From assembly GCA_030686995.1 (NCBI GenBank), contig CM060709.1, positions 12,298,872 through 12,362,871 of the forward strand: a stretch of DNA of 64,000 nucleotides, in the 5' to 3' direction. The notes under the pieces were generated by a model. It made no database searches and was not told the origin of the DNA. It saw only the letters and a list, made by a program, of their open reading frames with translations. The stretch's first letter is position 1. Every line of letters starts with the position of its first letter. Of this stretch, positions 10,513 to 20,483 are shown one piece after another. The stretch comes from Artemisia argyi. Its lineage: Eukaryota; Streptophyta; Magnoliopsida; Asterales; Asteraceae. Made by a program: the position numbers and the translations under genes.

Positions 10513-13500
10513 TAACGGTTCTTCTTTCTAGGGACGATCATGGCGATTCTCTTCTGTCTCTTCACGTCTTTCACTTCCTTTACATGATTCAACAACTCTG
10601 ATGGATCTGTTAACAGGTATGTGATCGGTGGTGATGTTCTAGGATTTCGTTCATCTTCTTCGTTCAGTTTTTTTTTCGTTTTAGGGTTTCCTTTCGAGAC
10701 TCGAATAGGTTTTATTGTTGCTGTGGTTGTTTTAATTCTTCAAAATAGTTGCTGGGTTTGGTCTTCTTTGGTGCATGGGTATTCCCTGCCTGGTCAGTTT
10801 TAGGGTTTCGACTTTGAGACCCGTCTTGGTTTGATCAGTCACTCATGTGGAGGTTTTTGATTCTGCAGTATAGTTATTGTGAGCCCTTTCCTTCTCCCGA
10901 CTGCTTAAAAGTTTGAACTTGTGAACAGTTATTGGTCCTGTACGTGGGTCTTGAGCAGGTCTTGGTTTCGAATAATGTTAGGATTCCATAACTAGTACAG
11001 TCACGCTTTTTTTGTGGTTGTTTGGTCGCGCTTGTTTCGACTTGTTTTCGAGCAGGTTGTGTGGTTCCTGTACGATACATTGTGGTTTTGTTGCCTTTGT
11101 TTATGGTGCCTTATATAAGGTTTGAGGTTTAGGTTTCGATAACAGGTGTTGGTACGGTTCTGTGGATTCATTTTTTATTTCGTCTTCGGTTCCTCGAATT
11201 CTCTTGATACTATTATATTGGTGCTTTTGTGGTTATGTGGTAACGTGGTTCTGGGCTTCTGTGATTTTATTCTCATGGTTCAGTATTGCGTTTGGTTTTA
11301 ACAAGTTGTTTCCTATGCCTATTGTGAGATTCCATTGCCCCTTCGCGGGTCTTAGTGGGTGTCGCGATGGTGGTGGAAATGGGCTTACTAAGACTTCGTT
11401 GATAAGACATCTTTGCGATCGACACTGTAGTGGTGAGGCACAAGCTATCACAAGACTCTCTCTTGTTTCCGATTTGGTTATATTTGAAAGGGCTGAGGTT
11501 ACTCTTAAACGTATGGGATTGTGGTTATGTGGTGTTTGTTTCAAAACGCATACTTTCCGTACTAAGTATCGTCATGGTGAGGGATCTGATTTTGTGTTAC
11601 CCCCTGATTGTGGTGATGGTGTTGTTCGGTTCGTGTTGTATGATCTCACCAAACCACAAGTTTCTTCTCTTGTTGCCCCTATTGTAGATTTGGTTTTGGA
11701 TAAGCTTGGTGGTTTCGATTTACCTCTTCTTGACACTTAGTTTTCTAAGGGGTTGCTACTGTCAAATCCATCCCTCCCAAGTGTCGCTCGGGGTTTTCTC
11801 GGACTTTCAAAGGAGCTCTTGATAAGGTGATCTGCACGCCTGATGGCATTTCTTGCTGGGTTGGTTTGTTAGTCTTGCCTCTTTGTCTCCTTAAAACCTT
11901 TTGCCTGAGGAGTAATCAAGAGTGTAGGTCTGCCACTAAACGTCAATGCCAGGAAGAGTATATTGCTAACGCCATTCGATCTTGGGTGACTCCTGGTGGT
12001 AGTTTACAGATTGTGAGAGAGGTTTTAGCCGAACCCTCCCCATCATGGTCTAATATTGATGAGGAAAACTTGGACTTGGGTGACCGTAATGTCAAGCAGT
12101 GTAGGAGGAAGATTTGTGACGGCCATTATACTGCAGCTGTTAGAATTCTTTCTTCTTCTGGTATTGCGCCTTATGATGATACTACTCTTGAGGATTTAAA
12201 AGCTAAGCACCCTTTCTAATCTGCTCCACTTTTGCCAAACATTCCTCTTGATCACCATCACTTCACTGTATCTCCTGCTATGGTTCTTGATATGATTAAG
12301 AGTTTCCCTCGTGGTACCTCTTGTGGTCGGGATGGTTTGCGTGCCCAACACCTTTTGGATTGTTTAAATGGTGTTGCTGTGGCTATTTCTGATGAGTTAG
12401 TCACTTTTATCACCCAGGTGGTGAATCTTTTCCTTGATGGTAAATGCCCAAGGGTGTTGGGTGAGTATATTGCTAGTGCTCCCCTTACACCTTTGGTCAA
12501 GCCAGCAGGTGGTATTCGTCCTATTGCTGTTGGGACTGTTTGGAGGCGTTTAGTCTCCAAGGCTAGTGCTTCTATGATTGGTCATTCTTTGGACGGATAT
12601 TTAAATGACTTACAGTTCGGTGTTGGGGTATCTGGAGGAGGGGAGGCTATTCTTCATGTTGTGAATCGGTTGATTGAAGATAGTGGGGGTGATGTTGGTC
12701 TTTCGATGTTGTTGGTGGATTTCAAAAACGCCTTCAATATGGTGGATCGTGAGGTTATGTTACGGGAGATTCGTCTTCATTGTCCTGCTATTTCACGTTG
12801 GGTGGAATTTTGTTACTCTAGCCCTGCTAGATTATATTATGGGGAACATACTTTATGGTCGCATCAGGGTGTGCAACAAGGTGATCCACTTGGGCCTCTT
12901 CTTTTTTCTTTAGTGTTACATCCTTTGGTATGTAAGATTAGAGATTCCTTTAACCTTTCTCTTCAAGCTTGGTATCTGGATGATGGCACTATTATTGGAG
13001 ATACTTTGGTTGTAGGGAGGGTTTTAGATCTTATTATGATGGATGGACCTAGTTGCGGTTTACACCTCAATGTTGATAAAACTGAGGTTTTTTGGCCAAA
13101 GGAAGATCCTAGAAGCAGGCATGTGGGTGTTTTTCCGCCTAATATTTCTCGACCTTTGCATGGTGTTAAATTACTGGGTGGGCCCGTTAGTGTGGACTTT
13201 GAGTTTAGCAGTGAGCTTGTTGTGAAAAGGGTTGCTAAGACTATTGAGCTGATGGATGCAGTTGCTAAACTTAATGATCATCAATGTGAGTTGTTGCTAC
13301 TTCGTGCATGTGCTGGTATTTCCAAGTTGTATTTTTCTATGCGCACATGTTCCCCTCGGGTCTTTGAGTGTGCCCAAGTTTCATTTGATGCAGCACTTCG
13401 TTCTTCTTTGGAGCGCATAGTCACTGCTTCTGGACCTAGTTTTGGTGAGTGACAGTGGAGACTTGCCACCTTACCTTTTGCTTTTGGGGGGCTTGGTGTA

Positions 13501-14530
13501 TATTCTGCAGGTGATGTTTTGAACTATGCTTTTCTTGCTTCTAGACTTCAATCTGCCAGTTTATAGACTAAGCTTCTCCGACATACTAGTATTGTGACTT
13601 CTGGTCCTTCCTTTGATGACGCCTTATGTAATTTTAATGCGAAAATGGAGATTGACCTTTTGATTAGCCCATGTGAGATCGCTGCCCCCAAACTCATGAA
13701 GAAATTGGCAGATATATATTTCACACGTGTTACCCAAACGGTTGAATCTACTTTTGGCCTATCTTCTCGACAGATGGCGTTATGGAGTTCGCAAAAGGAG
13801 GACTACACTTCAGATTGGCTTAGGGTGGCTCTGATATCTGGGTAGGGACCAACTATGAATGCTAGGACTTACCGATGTGTGTTGTGTTATCGTCTAGGTG
13901 TTCCCCTTTTTTCTATTCAGATGCCGTGCTCTGCTTGTTCCAGAGTCTTTACTGGGGATATTTTTGGGGACCATGCTATATCATGCGCGGGTATTGTTGG
14001 TATTAAACATCGGCATAATATGGTGCGTGATGTTCTTGTTAACATATGTTCACGGATTGGAATTTTGGCTCGTAAAGAGGTTGATATTGGGCTTTGTAGA
14101 GAAAGAGACAAACCCTTACGTCCAGCTGATATGTTGCTTTACTCGTGAGATGGTGGGCTTGATGTATGTGTTGATCTGACAGGGTCTTCACCCTTGACAC
14201 AATCCGGTATGGTTGATTTTGTGCCGGGTCATGCGGTTATTGAAGCCGCAAAACGTAAACGTGTCAAGTATGAGGCTAAATGCGCGGATATTTGATATCG
14301 GTTTCTCCCTTTTTCATTCTCTTCCCTTGGAGAACTTGAGAAGGATGTAGTGACCTTACTAAAGCGTATTCGTAGATTCTCAGTGACTTAAGACATTGGA
14401 GCACGTGTTGCTGCTCATATTTTTAACAGGGTTGGTTTCGCTATTGCTAGAAGTGTGGGGGCCCAGTTAGTATCTCGGCTCCCCACTAATTTCTTGTAAA
14501 TCCTATAAGTTTTTAATAAAAGTGATGTTT
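10513..14530 (+). mobile_element. Non-LTR retrotransposon with restriction-like endonuclease
   Basis: About 800 bp of leader (10513-11314), one decayed open frame (11315-14499) and a very short 3' UTR (about 35 nt with AATAAA-like TTTTAATAAAAGTGATG) that ends in AAT/ATA repeats rather than poly(A). Copy A lacks the whole block, so the limits 10402 and about 14812 are supported by an empty site. Layout (N-terminal zinc finger, central RT, C-terminal CCHC and PD-D-K nuclease) follows the R2/R4/NeSL-type groups, not L1 or RTE, which carry an N-terminal APE endonuclease. Confidence 0.7.
11315..14499 (+). pseudogene. Zinc finger - reverse transcriptase - restriction-like endonuclease polyprotein (decayed)
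   Basis: Would bind element RNA and target DNA, nick the target and prime cDNA synthesis. ATG 11315 precedes a Cys/His finger (FHCPF...GLSGC...LIRHLCDRHC). RT domain about 12260-13200: motif A VDFKNAFN, motif B QQGDPLGPLLFSL, motif C YLDD (YADD is commoner in non-LTR RTs). C-terminus: CSAC...GDHAISC zinc motif, RHNMVRDV, then RPAD with a second Asp 15 residues on (CVDLT) and Lys residues in AAKRKRVKY, the pattern of a PD-(D/E)XK nuclease. Damage: one frameshift near 11735-11770, and in-frame stops at 12217, 13450, 13564, 13843, 14146, 14293 and 14388; several fit TGG (Trp) changed to TGA/TAG. It ends with SRLPTNFL and TAA at 14497. Seen: motifs and stops. Known: endonuclease class. Inferred: dead copy. 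Confidence 0.75.
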
Positions 14531-14553
14531 ATAAAAATAATAATAATAATAAC

Positions 14554-14584
<31 letters not shown>

Positions 14585-14615
14585 GTGATGGTTTATAATA
14601 ATAATAAAATAAATA

Positions 14616-14690
<75 letters not shown>
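14531..14690. repeat. (AAT)n tail of the non-LTR element
   Basis: AAT/ATA units broken by a short element-derived string (AAAAGTGATGGTTTATAA, 14580-14597). It takes the place of a poly(A) tail. Confidence 0.9.
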
Positions 14691-14762
14691 GTGATGTTAG
14701 TCTCTCGGCTCCCTACTAATTTCTTGTAAATCCTATTTGTTTTTAATAAAGTGATGTTAATA

Positions 14763-14800
<38 letters not shown>

Positions 14801-14812
14801 TAATAATAATAA
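14691..14812 (+). mobile_element. Second 3' end of the same non-LTR family with its own (AAT)n tail
   Basis: 14697-14757 repeats the last codons and 3' UTR of the main element (TCTCGGCTCCCTACTAATTT, then AATAAAGTGATG) with small differences, followed by another (AAT)n run to 14812. It is either a second, heavily 5'-truncated insertion or a tail duplication. Confidence 0.75.
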
Positions 14813-14839
14813 TAGATAGATAGATAGATAGATAGATAG
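14813..14839. repeat. (GATA)n microsatellite
   Basis: Seven GATA units. The corresponding copy A sequence has a single GATAG, so the run expanded from host sequence at the insertion junction. Confidence 0.9.
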
Positions 14840-15397
14840 TTTAGTTCATATATATGATCAAAAACTTCATGGTACTGACCAACTCCAAACTCAAGCATGA
14901 AGAACACAAAGAGTAATCGAAAGACAATTGCAGAAACAACGGAGCAGCAAATTTGTCTCATCTTCCGGCCTCTCTATATTGCGATGGTATCACTAATTCA
15001 CAAGAAAGGCGATGAAGGTGTGATCAAGTCTAGTTTAGGTGCAAAGCACTTGACTCTCACTCCTTGGTGCTTGGCTCTATGTTTACTAGAGCTAACGTAT
15101 CCTTATATATAAGCATTCAAAATCTTTTTTTGTAGTTTTCTATAAAATCAGAAAATATTTTCTTGTTTTTTTTTTCTTCCCTTAAGTTGTGTGAATGCAT
15201 GGAGTTTAACATGTGTGAACGTAATGAAATGGTAGATACAACAAGCTCGATCAGTATAATTTAGTACTCTTTGTTTAATTTTATTTCTAAGTCAATGCGT
15301 TTATATCATGACTCAACATTATCGTGTAGTTTTATGGTTAATGTATCTGTCACGATGATGATAATTAATATATTTAATTTGTTTTCCATTTATTTTT
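14840..15397. repeat. Segmental duplication, copy B middle part
   Basis: Aligns by eye to copy A 44150-44717 with scattered substitutions and small indels. It ends in TTTATTTTT, the 9-bp target duplicated on insertion of the MULE. Confidence 0.85.
14880..14961 (-). pseudogene. Copy B host gene exon 1
   Basis: Encodes the same short hydrophobic N-terminus (MRQICCSVVSAIVFRLLF...) as copy A with one clear amino-acid change (FVFF for FAFF), then the same donor G|GTCAGT. Exon 1 is undamaged, but exon 2 is interrupted by the CACTA element, intron 1 holds the non-LTR element, and the MULE plus copia element sit about 440 bp upstream. Confidence 0.6.
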
Positions 15398-15589
15398 GAG
15401 TAAACTGCAAAAATCGTCCTTGTGGTTTTCTTTGATTGCAAAAAATGTCCCTGTGGTTGGCTAATTGCAAGCGGCCTCCCTGTGAGGGAAAACTTTTCAT
15501 CATTTTGGTCCCTGGCTTTAACTGGCGTTAAATGAAGTCCGTTAGTAGTTACAAGTTTAGTCCTTGTGGCCCATGACCGTTGCAGTGTC

Positions 15590-16990
15590 CATCCTTTTTT
15601 CGTCCGTTTTTACGTTTTCATCCGTTTTTACGTGTTTTCGTCAGCTTTCGTGTGTTTTCGCCCATTTTTTTACGTTTTACTTCATTTTTTACGTTTTCGA
15701 CTATTTTTTGATGTTTTCATCCATTTCTTTACGTTTTAATTTGTTATTTTTACGTTTTCGTCGGTTTTTTTTAACACTTTCATCTGTTTTTTTACGTTTT
15801 CATATGTTTTTTACGTTTTAGTCCAGTTTCTTACGTTTTCGTCCATTTTTTACGTTTTCGTCTATTTTTTACATTTTCGTCTGTTTTTTTACGATTTCAT
15901 CCGTTTTGTTTTCTTACAATATCGTCTGTTTACTTACGTTTTTTTGTTTTTTCGTTTTCGCCCGTTTTTTTTACGTTTTCTTATGCCTTTTTACGTTTTT
16001 TTATGTTTGAGTGTGATTTCTTATGTTTTCGTCTGTTATTTTACGTTTTAGTCAGGTTTCCTAAGTTTTCGTTCATTTTTTTACGATTTCATCCGTTTTT
16101 TGAAGTTTTCGTCCGTTTCTTTACGTTTTGCTCTATATTTTTATGTTTCCGTCCGTTTTTTACGTTTCATCTTTTTTTTACGTTTCATCTATTATTTTAC
16201 ATTTTAGTCCGGTCACTTACGTTTTCGTCCGTTTTTTTTTTAATTTCATCAAGTTTTTTTATGTTTCCGTTGGCTTTCTTATGTTTTTGTCTATTTTCGT
16301 ACGCTTTTTTTGTTTTCGTCTATTCTTACGTTTTCATTCACTTTCTTATGTTTTCGTCAATTTCATCAATTTTTTTAAAGTTTTTTGTTTTTTACGTTTT
16401 AGTCCGGTCTCTTACATTTTCGTCCGTTTTTATGTTTTCATCTATTTTCTAATGTTTCATCTATTTTTTTTTTCATTTTTTCGTTCGCTTTCTTAATTTT
16501 TGAAAAAAACGTAAAAAAATGGAGTAAAGCGTAAAAAAATGAACGAAATCGTAGGAAAACACATTCAAAGGTAAAAAAACGTAAAAAGGCATATGAAAAC
16601 GTAAAGAAACAGGCGAAAACGAAAAAAAAAAAACGTAAGTAAACAGACGATAATGTAAGAAAGCAAAACAAATGAAATCATAAAAAAAATTGACGGAAAC
16701 GTAAAAAAACAGACGAAAACGTAAAAAATGGACAAAAACGTAAGAAACTGGACTAAAACGTAAAATAACAGATGAAAACGTAAAAAAACAGATGAAAGTG
16801 TTAAAAAACCGACTAAAACGTAAAAATAACAAATTAAAATGTAAAGAAACGGACAAAAACGTCAAAAAATAGACGAAAACGTAAAAAACGAAGTAAAAAG
16901 TTAAAAAAATGGACGAAAACACGCGAAAGCTGACGAAAACACATAAAAAACGGATGAAAACGTTAAAACGAATGAAAAAAGGATGGACAC
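15590..16990. repeat. Degenerate 20-bp repeats forming the foldback arms
   Basis: The left arm (15590-16497) is a chain of variants of TACGTTTTCGTCCGTTTTTT; the right arm (16500-16990) is the same motif on the other strand (GAAAACGTAAAAAA). The left arm is nearly twice as long, so copy number changed in one arm after the palindrome formed. Long open frames here are low-complexity artefacts. Confidence 0.9.
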
Positions 16991-17073
16991 TGCAATGGTC
17001 ATGGGCCACAAGGACTAAACTTGTAACTTATAACGGACTTCATTTAATGCCAGTTAAAGCTAATGACCAAAAT

Positions 17074-18398
17074 TGTGGAAAACTAGAAGGGGGGTTGAAT
17101 AGTTTTACGTCTTTTTAATTCGTTATAAAAGATAGTTTTAGAGTTTACTTAGCTTTTGAAAACTTAGATTCGATAATATGTGATCTCAAGTCTTATACAA
17201 TATAAACAATTAATAATACACAATATATAACAATGATAAGTAATGAAATAAGTAAGAGATGGAAAGATCGAACCGCGAGACAAGAGATTTATAGTGGTTC
17301 GGTTACAAGGACACCTTCCTTGCCCTACTCCACTCCCCGAGCACCTAACTCGAGAGTTTTCTTCACTATATCAACAAGCTCCCTTATGGCGGAGAAAACC
17401 GTACACACCAATTTACACACCAATTTACACACCAGTTTACACACCACTTTTCACACCACAACTTCGTCACACCTAAGTCACAACTTCTACACAACTTCTT
17501 TAGATCTATCAACTTCACAACTACCTACTCCACACCTATCTTCTTCACACCAATCTAGTTCCTAACTTTTCTTCTTCACACCAAACTACTAACTAATCAC
17601 ACAATCTATATCTAGCACAACTATCTACAATTAAGTATTCACAACAATCTTCACAAAGAATAATGTAAATGATCTTTGATGATGCACCAACAACATGGAT
17701 GTGGAGATCACAACAAGTTGTAATACTTCTTGTCTTGAGGGATAGAAGTATTCTTCTCTTGCACTTGAGAGGATGAAGGTTGGATCACTTTGAAAGAAAG
17801 AATTATACACTTATGATCAAAGGATAAGAGAATAGAGATTTGGATCTAGATCAGAAAGTTTAGAAGTGCAAAAGGTAAGAAAATTCTGAGGAGGAAACCA
17901 GTATTTATAGGGGAGAAAAATACTGTTCTGGAGCGTGGCCGGTCCCCTTAATTAGTGGCCGGTCCCCTTAATGATTAAGGGGGCCGCCTAAGGAATTAAG
18001 GGGGCCGCCCCTTCAGAACGTTGGTTTTTCTTGTCTTTTAGTGGGAAATATTTTTCTGGATAGAATTTGCCATTTTTGGTTGGAAATTTGAAATCATATA
18101 TTTATAATGGATTAAACATATTCTTTTAATTCCAAAAGTAATTTTGTAAAAGATATAAGATGTTTAATACATTTTATAAAAATTCTAGTGATTAGAAAAA
18201 ATTCCTTTGATCATGAAATGTAATAAACCCTTTGTTTATTCATACCTTAAGTAATATGGAAGCAAAGACAAATATTAAGCACTAAAAACTTGTTTACATC
18301 ATAAGTTTTAGATTAATGAGTTTATGCTTTGTAATCATCAAAACATAGAGACATTGTTAATATGCTAACAATGTTTTAAGACATTATTTATGTCAACA
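17074..18398 (-). repeat. 3' LTR of copia element (left copy)
   Basis: 1325 bp. It is 12 bp longer than the other LTR because of one more copy of a 12-bp ACACCAATTTAC-type unit near 17405-17445. On the minus strand it holds a TATA box (17910-17901, TATAAATACT) directly downstream of a GC-rich cruciform (17936-18012). Confidence 0.9.
17936..18012. promoter_or_regulatory. GC-rich cruciform next to the LTR TATA box
   Basis: Two copies of GGCCGGTCCCCTTAAT face two copies of ATTAAGGGGGCCGCC. The stem is extended by GTTCTG / CAGAAC outside. The same cassette occurs at 25505-25580 (other LTR) and 19702-19792 (before the extra ORF). Confidence 0.7.
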
Positions 18399-18413
18399 AT
18401 CTCCCCCTTTTTG
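18399..18413 (-). promoter_or_regulatory. Polypurine tract of copia element
   Basis: Minus strand AAAAAGGGGGAGAT lies directly before the LTR start TGTTGACA. Confidence 0.8.
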
Positions 18414-18823
18414 ATGATTACAAAACCTTAAACTCATTAGGTCTAAAAAATAATTTTTAGACAAGAATTTAGAGTTTAACATTCTCTTCTCCCCCTTTTT
18501 GTAAAATCAAAAAGGTTATTGCTCCCCCTTGATGTATACTCCCCCTCATTTGAGAGCATCAAGGGAATGAGCTATGGAAATCTTGGCTACACAAAATATT
18601 AGAGAAGAACAAGGCAAATATACATGCAAAGAAATAGTTATAAAAATAGATTCATTCAAGCATTATAGAAAGTATTACAACATTTAATATGCTTAAGGCA
18701 TATTAATCATAATAAAACAAATGAAAAGACATAGTCCTGTATTGCCTAGAAAGAGCACTTGGACTTGCTTGCAACTCATGGTTGATTGTTTTATTTGCTT
18801 TAAGGATAACATAAGCATAAAGC

Positions 18824-19528
18824 TTAGTTGTTAGATGGAGAGGGATATGGAGTGAGGTATGGAGCGGAAGAGGTGGCCCTTACAATATTGTATTGCGTTA
18901 GGGGTGGAATGGGATGAGGTCTAGTGCGGAGATATTCAATCCAAGAAATATCTTCACTCAAGTAAAGGATTTGTTTTTGGAGAAAGATGCAACAAGGGCA
19001 ATAGTGAGTGTGGTTTGTAACTTGATCCAAGTTGAGAGAGTGAGGAAGGCAATTGTTATAGGGTGATGATGGAGGTTGCCCTTTGTTGCGTTGTGCAAGA
19101 TGCATGGCATTGAGATCACGAAGATCATGGATTTGTGATATTTCATCACGGAACTTTTGCTTTTCCGTGGTAATGTGGAGAAAGTCATTGTGTTGATATG
19201 GATGAATTGGGTTTGTGTAGTTGGAGTTGTAGTGAGATGGTTGATTAACCTTGTATGGATCATTACAAGTGATTGGAGGATGAGGTGAGTGATTTGGCAT
19301 GAAGGAAGATGTTTGGCCAATGTTGTATGGTTTGTAAGTAGGATCAAATGAATGTCCTTGTGAATTTGGTGGAAAGTTTGGGAAGTAAGTGGTTGGTGGT
19401 TTTGAATGACTTCCAACTTCATTTGTTATGATGGATTTGTTTCGAGGGCTTTTTCTTCACCAAACGGGTTTTTCCGTCATTCTTGCAAGCCTTGAGGCTT
19501 TTGGTTTGGGTTTGTTTGGAGAAGCCAT
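18824..19528 (-). CDS. Extra ORF behind pol in the copia element, function unknown
   Basis: From ATG 19528 a single frame of 235 codons runs to the stop at 18824, broken only by a TGA at codon 24. The product would be about 234 residues, basic at the N-terminus (MASPNKPKPK), then rich in Pro, Asn, Ser, His, Gln and Tyr, with a CPCC motif and a heptad-like stretch (KFRDEISQIHDL) that could be a short coiled coil. No membrane segment is evident, so it does not look like an envelope-type ORF, and I do not recognise the family. It lies about 950 bp beyond the RNase H stop. A TATA box at 19570-19561 and the LTR-type cruciform at 19702-19792 lie upstream, suggesting its own promoter. The undisturbed downstream frame (159 codons) argues for real coding. 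The alternative is a chance frame in a long 3' region. Confidence 0.5.
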
Positions 19529-19560
19529 GAAGGGATGAGTAAAGAGTTTTGAGGATTGGG

Positions 19561-19570
19561 GGTATTTATA
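19561..19570 (-). promoter_or_regulatory. TATA box before the extra ORF
   Basis: Minus strand ACTATAAATACC, about 35 nt before ATG 19528, nearly the same string as the LTR TATA box (CTATAAATACTG). Confidence 0.5.
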
Positions 19571-19701
19571 GTGTAAGATTTGTGTGTTTATGGATGGATA
19601 AAGTTTGTTTGGGAGATTAGAACAAATTGTGTTGGTGAAGATTGGGAAATGTAGGTTGAAATGGGCTAAAAAGCAGAAAAGATTCTGTAAACTCGACCAT
19701 C

Positions 19702-19820
19702 AGATGGCCGGTCCCCTTAATTAGGGGGCGGTCCCCTTAATGATTAAGGGGGCCGCCTTACAAAATTAAGGGGGCCGCCCATCTGGTGATTTCCAGGTTT
19801 CCAGGGGGCGGTCCCCTTCA
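19702..19820. promoter_or_regulatory. Third copy of the GC-rich cruciform, inside the element
   Basis: Same order of arms as in the LTRs (GGCCGGTCCCCTTAAT, GGCGGTCCCCTTAAT, ATTAAGGGGGCCGCC twice) with different outer stem bases (CATCAGATGG / CCATCTGGTG). A partial further arm follows at 19803-19818. It is located about 170-290 bp upstream of the extra ORF. Confidence 0.7.
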
Positions 19821-19828
19821 ATTCTCTT

Positions 19829-20483
19829 AGGCAATATAGAATCTAATCTAATCAAGATATAGCATGCATGCAAGAACACATAGGCAAAAGAGCAAATAAT
19901 CAATACATAATAAGCAATAGGAGGTAAGTAAAGGCAAGCACACTTAAGCTTCCTAAGGCACCTATCTTAGATTAAAGGCAAAGGCAATTAGTGAGTGAAA
20001 AACTAGTGATGGATCAAGATGACACCATTATTAGTGAATTTGTCCTAGTGAGTGTCTATATGCAACAAATGTGGAGTTGTGATTGTTTCGACTCCTAGAT
20101 GCAAAAATAAAATAAAATAAATAACGATCCTAAGAAACAATCCAAATGATCTCCTTGATTCAATTTTTGCTCGATCATGAATGTCAAAGACATATATTAG
20201 ATTATATACCTTGACAATTTATGTGAGAGTTTATGCATGATTTTGAAAGACAATATTTTTAGAATTAGTCAACAATGTAAGGAAAATGATCTTCATGTGA
20301 TTCCTAGATTGTGAGAATAATTTGTAGAGAAAATTGATTGAGTTTTGCAAAAAGATTTATGCAAAGAAAATAAATCTTCTCAATCTTTAGTTTTGTGCGA
20401 AATAGATTCCTAGACTCAGAAAAGGTGAAATGGAAGAAAAATAAATTTCATGCAAGTATAAATTTGAACTAATTCAATATAAT
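19829..20483. other. Copia internal 3' region, non-coding
   Basis: Between the polyprotein stop and the cruciform. AT-rich, with no open frame or repeat of note. Confidence 0.6.

Noticed and set aside
15564..17009. Several Phe/Val-rich open frames on both strands
   Set aside because: Low-complexity products of the TACGTTTTCGTCCG repeats in the foldback MULE.
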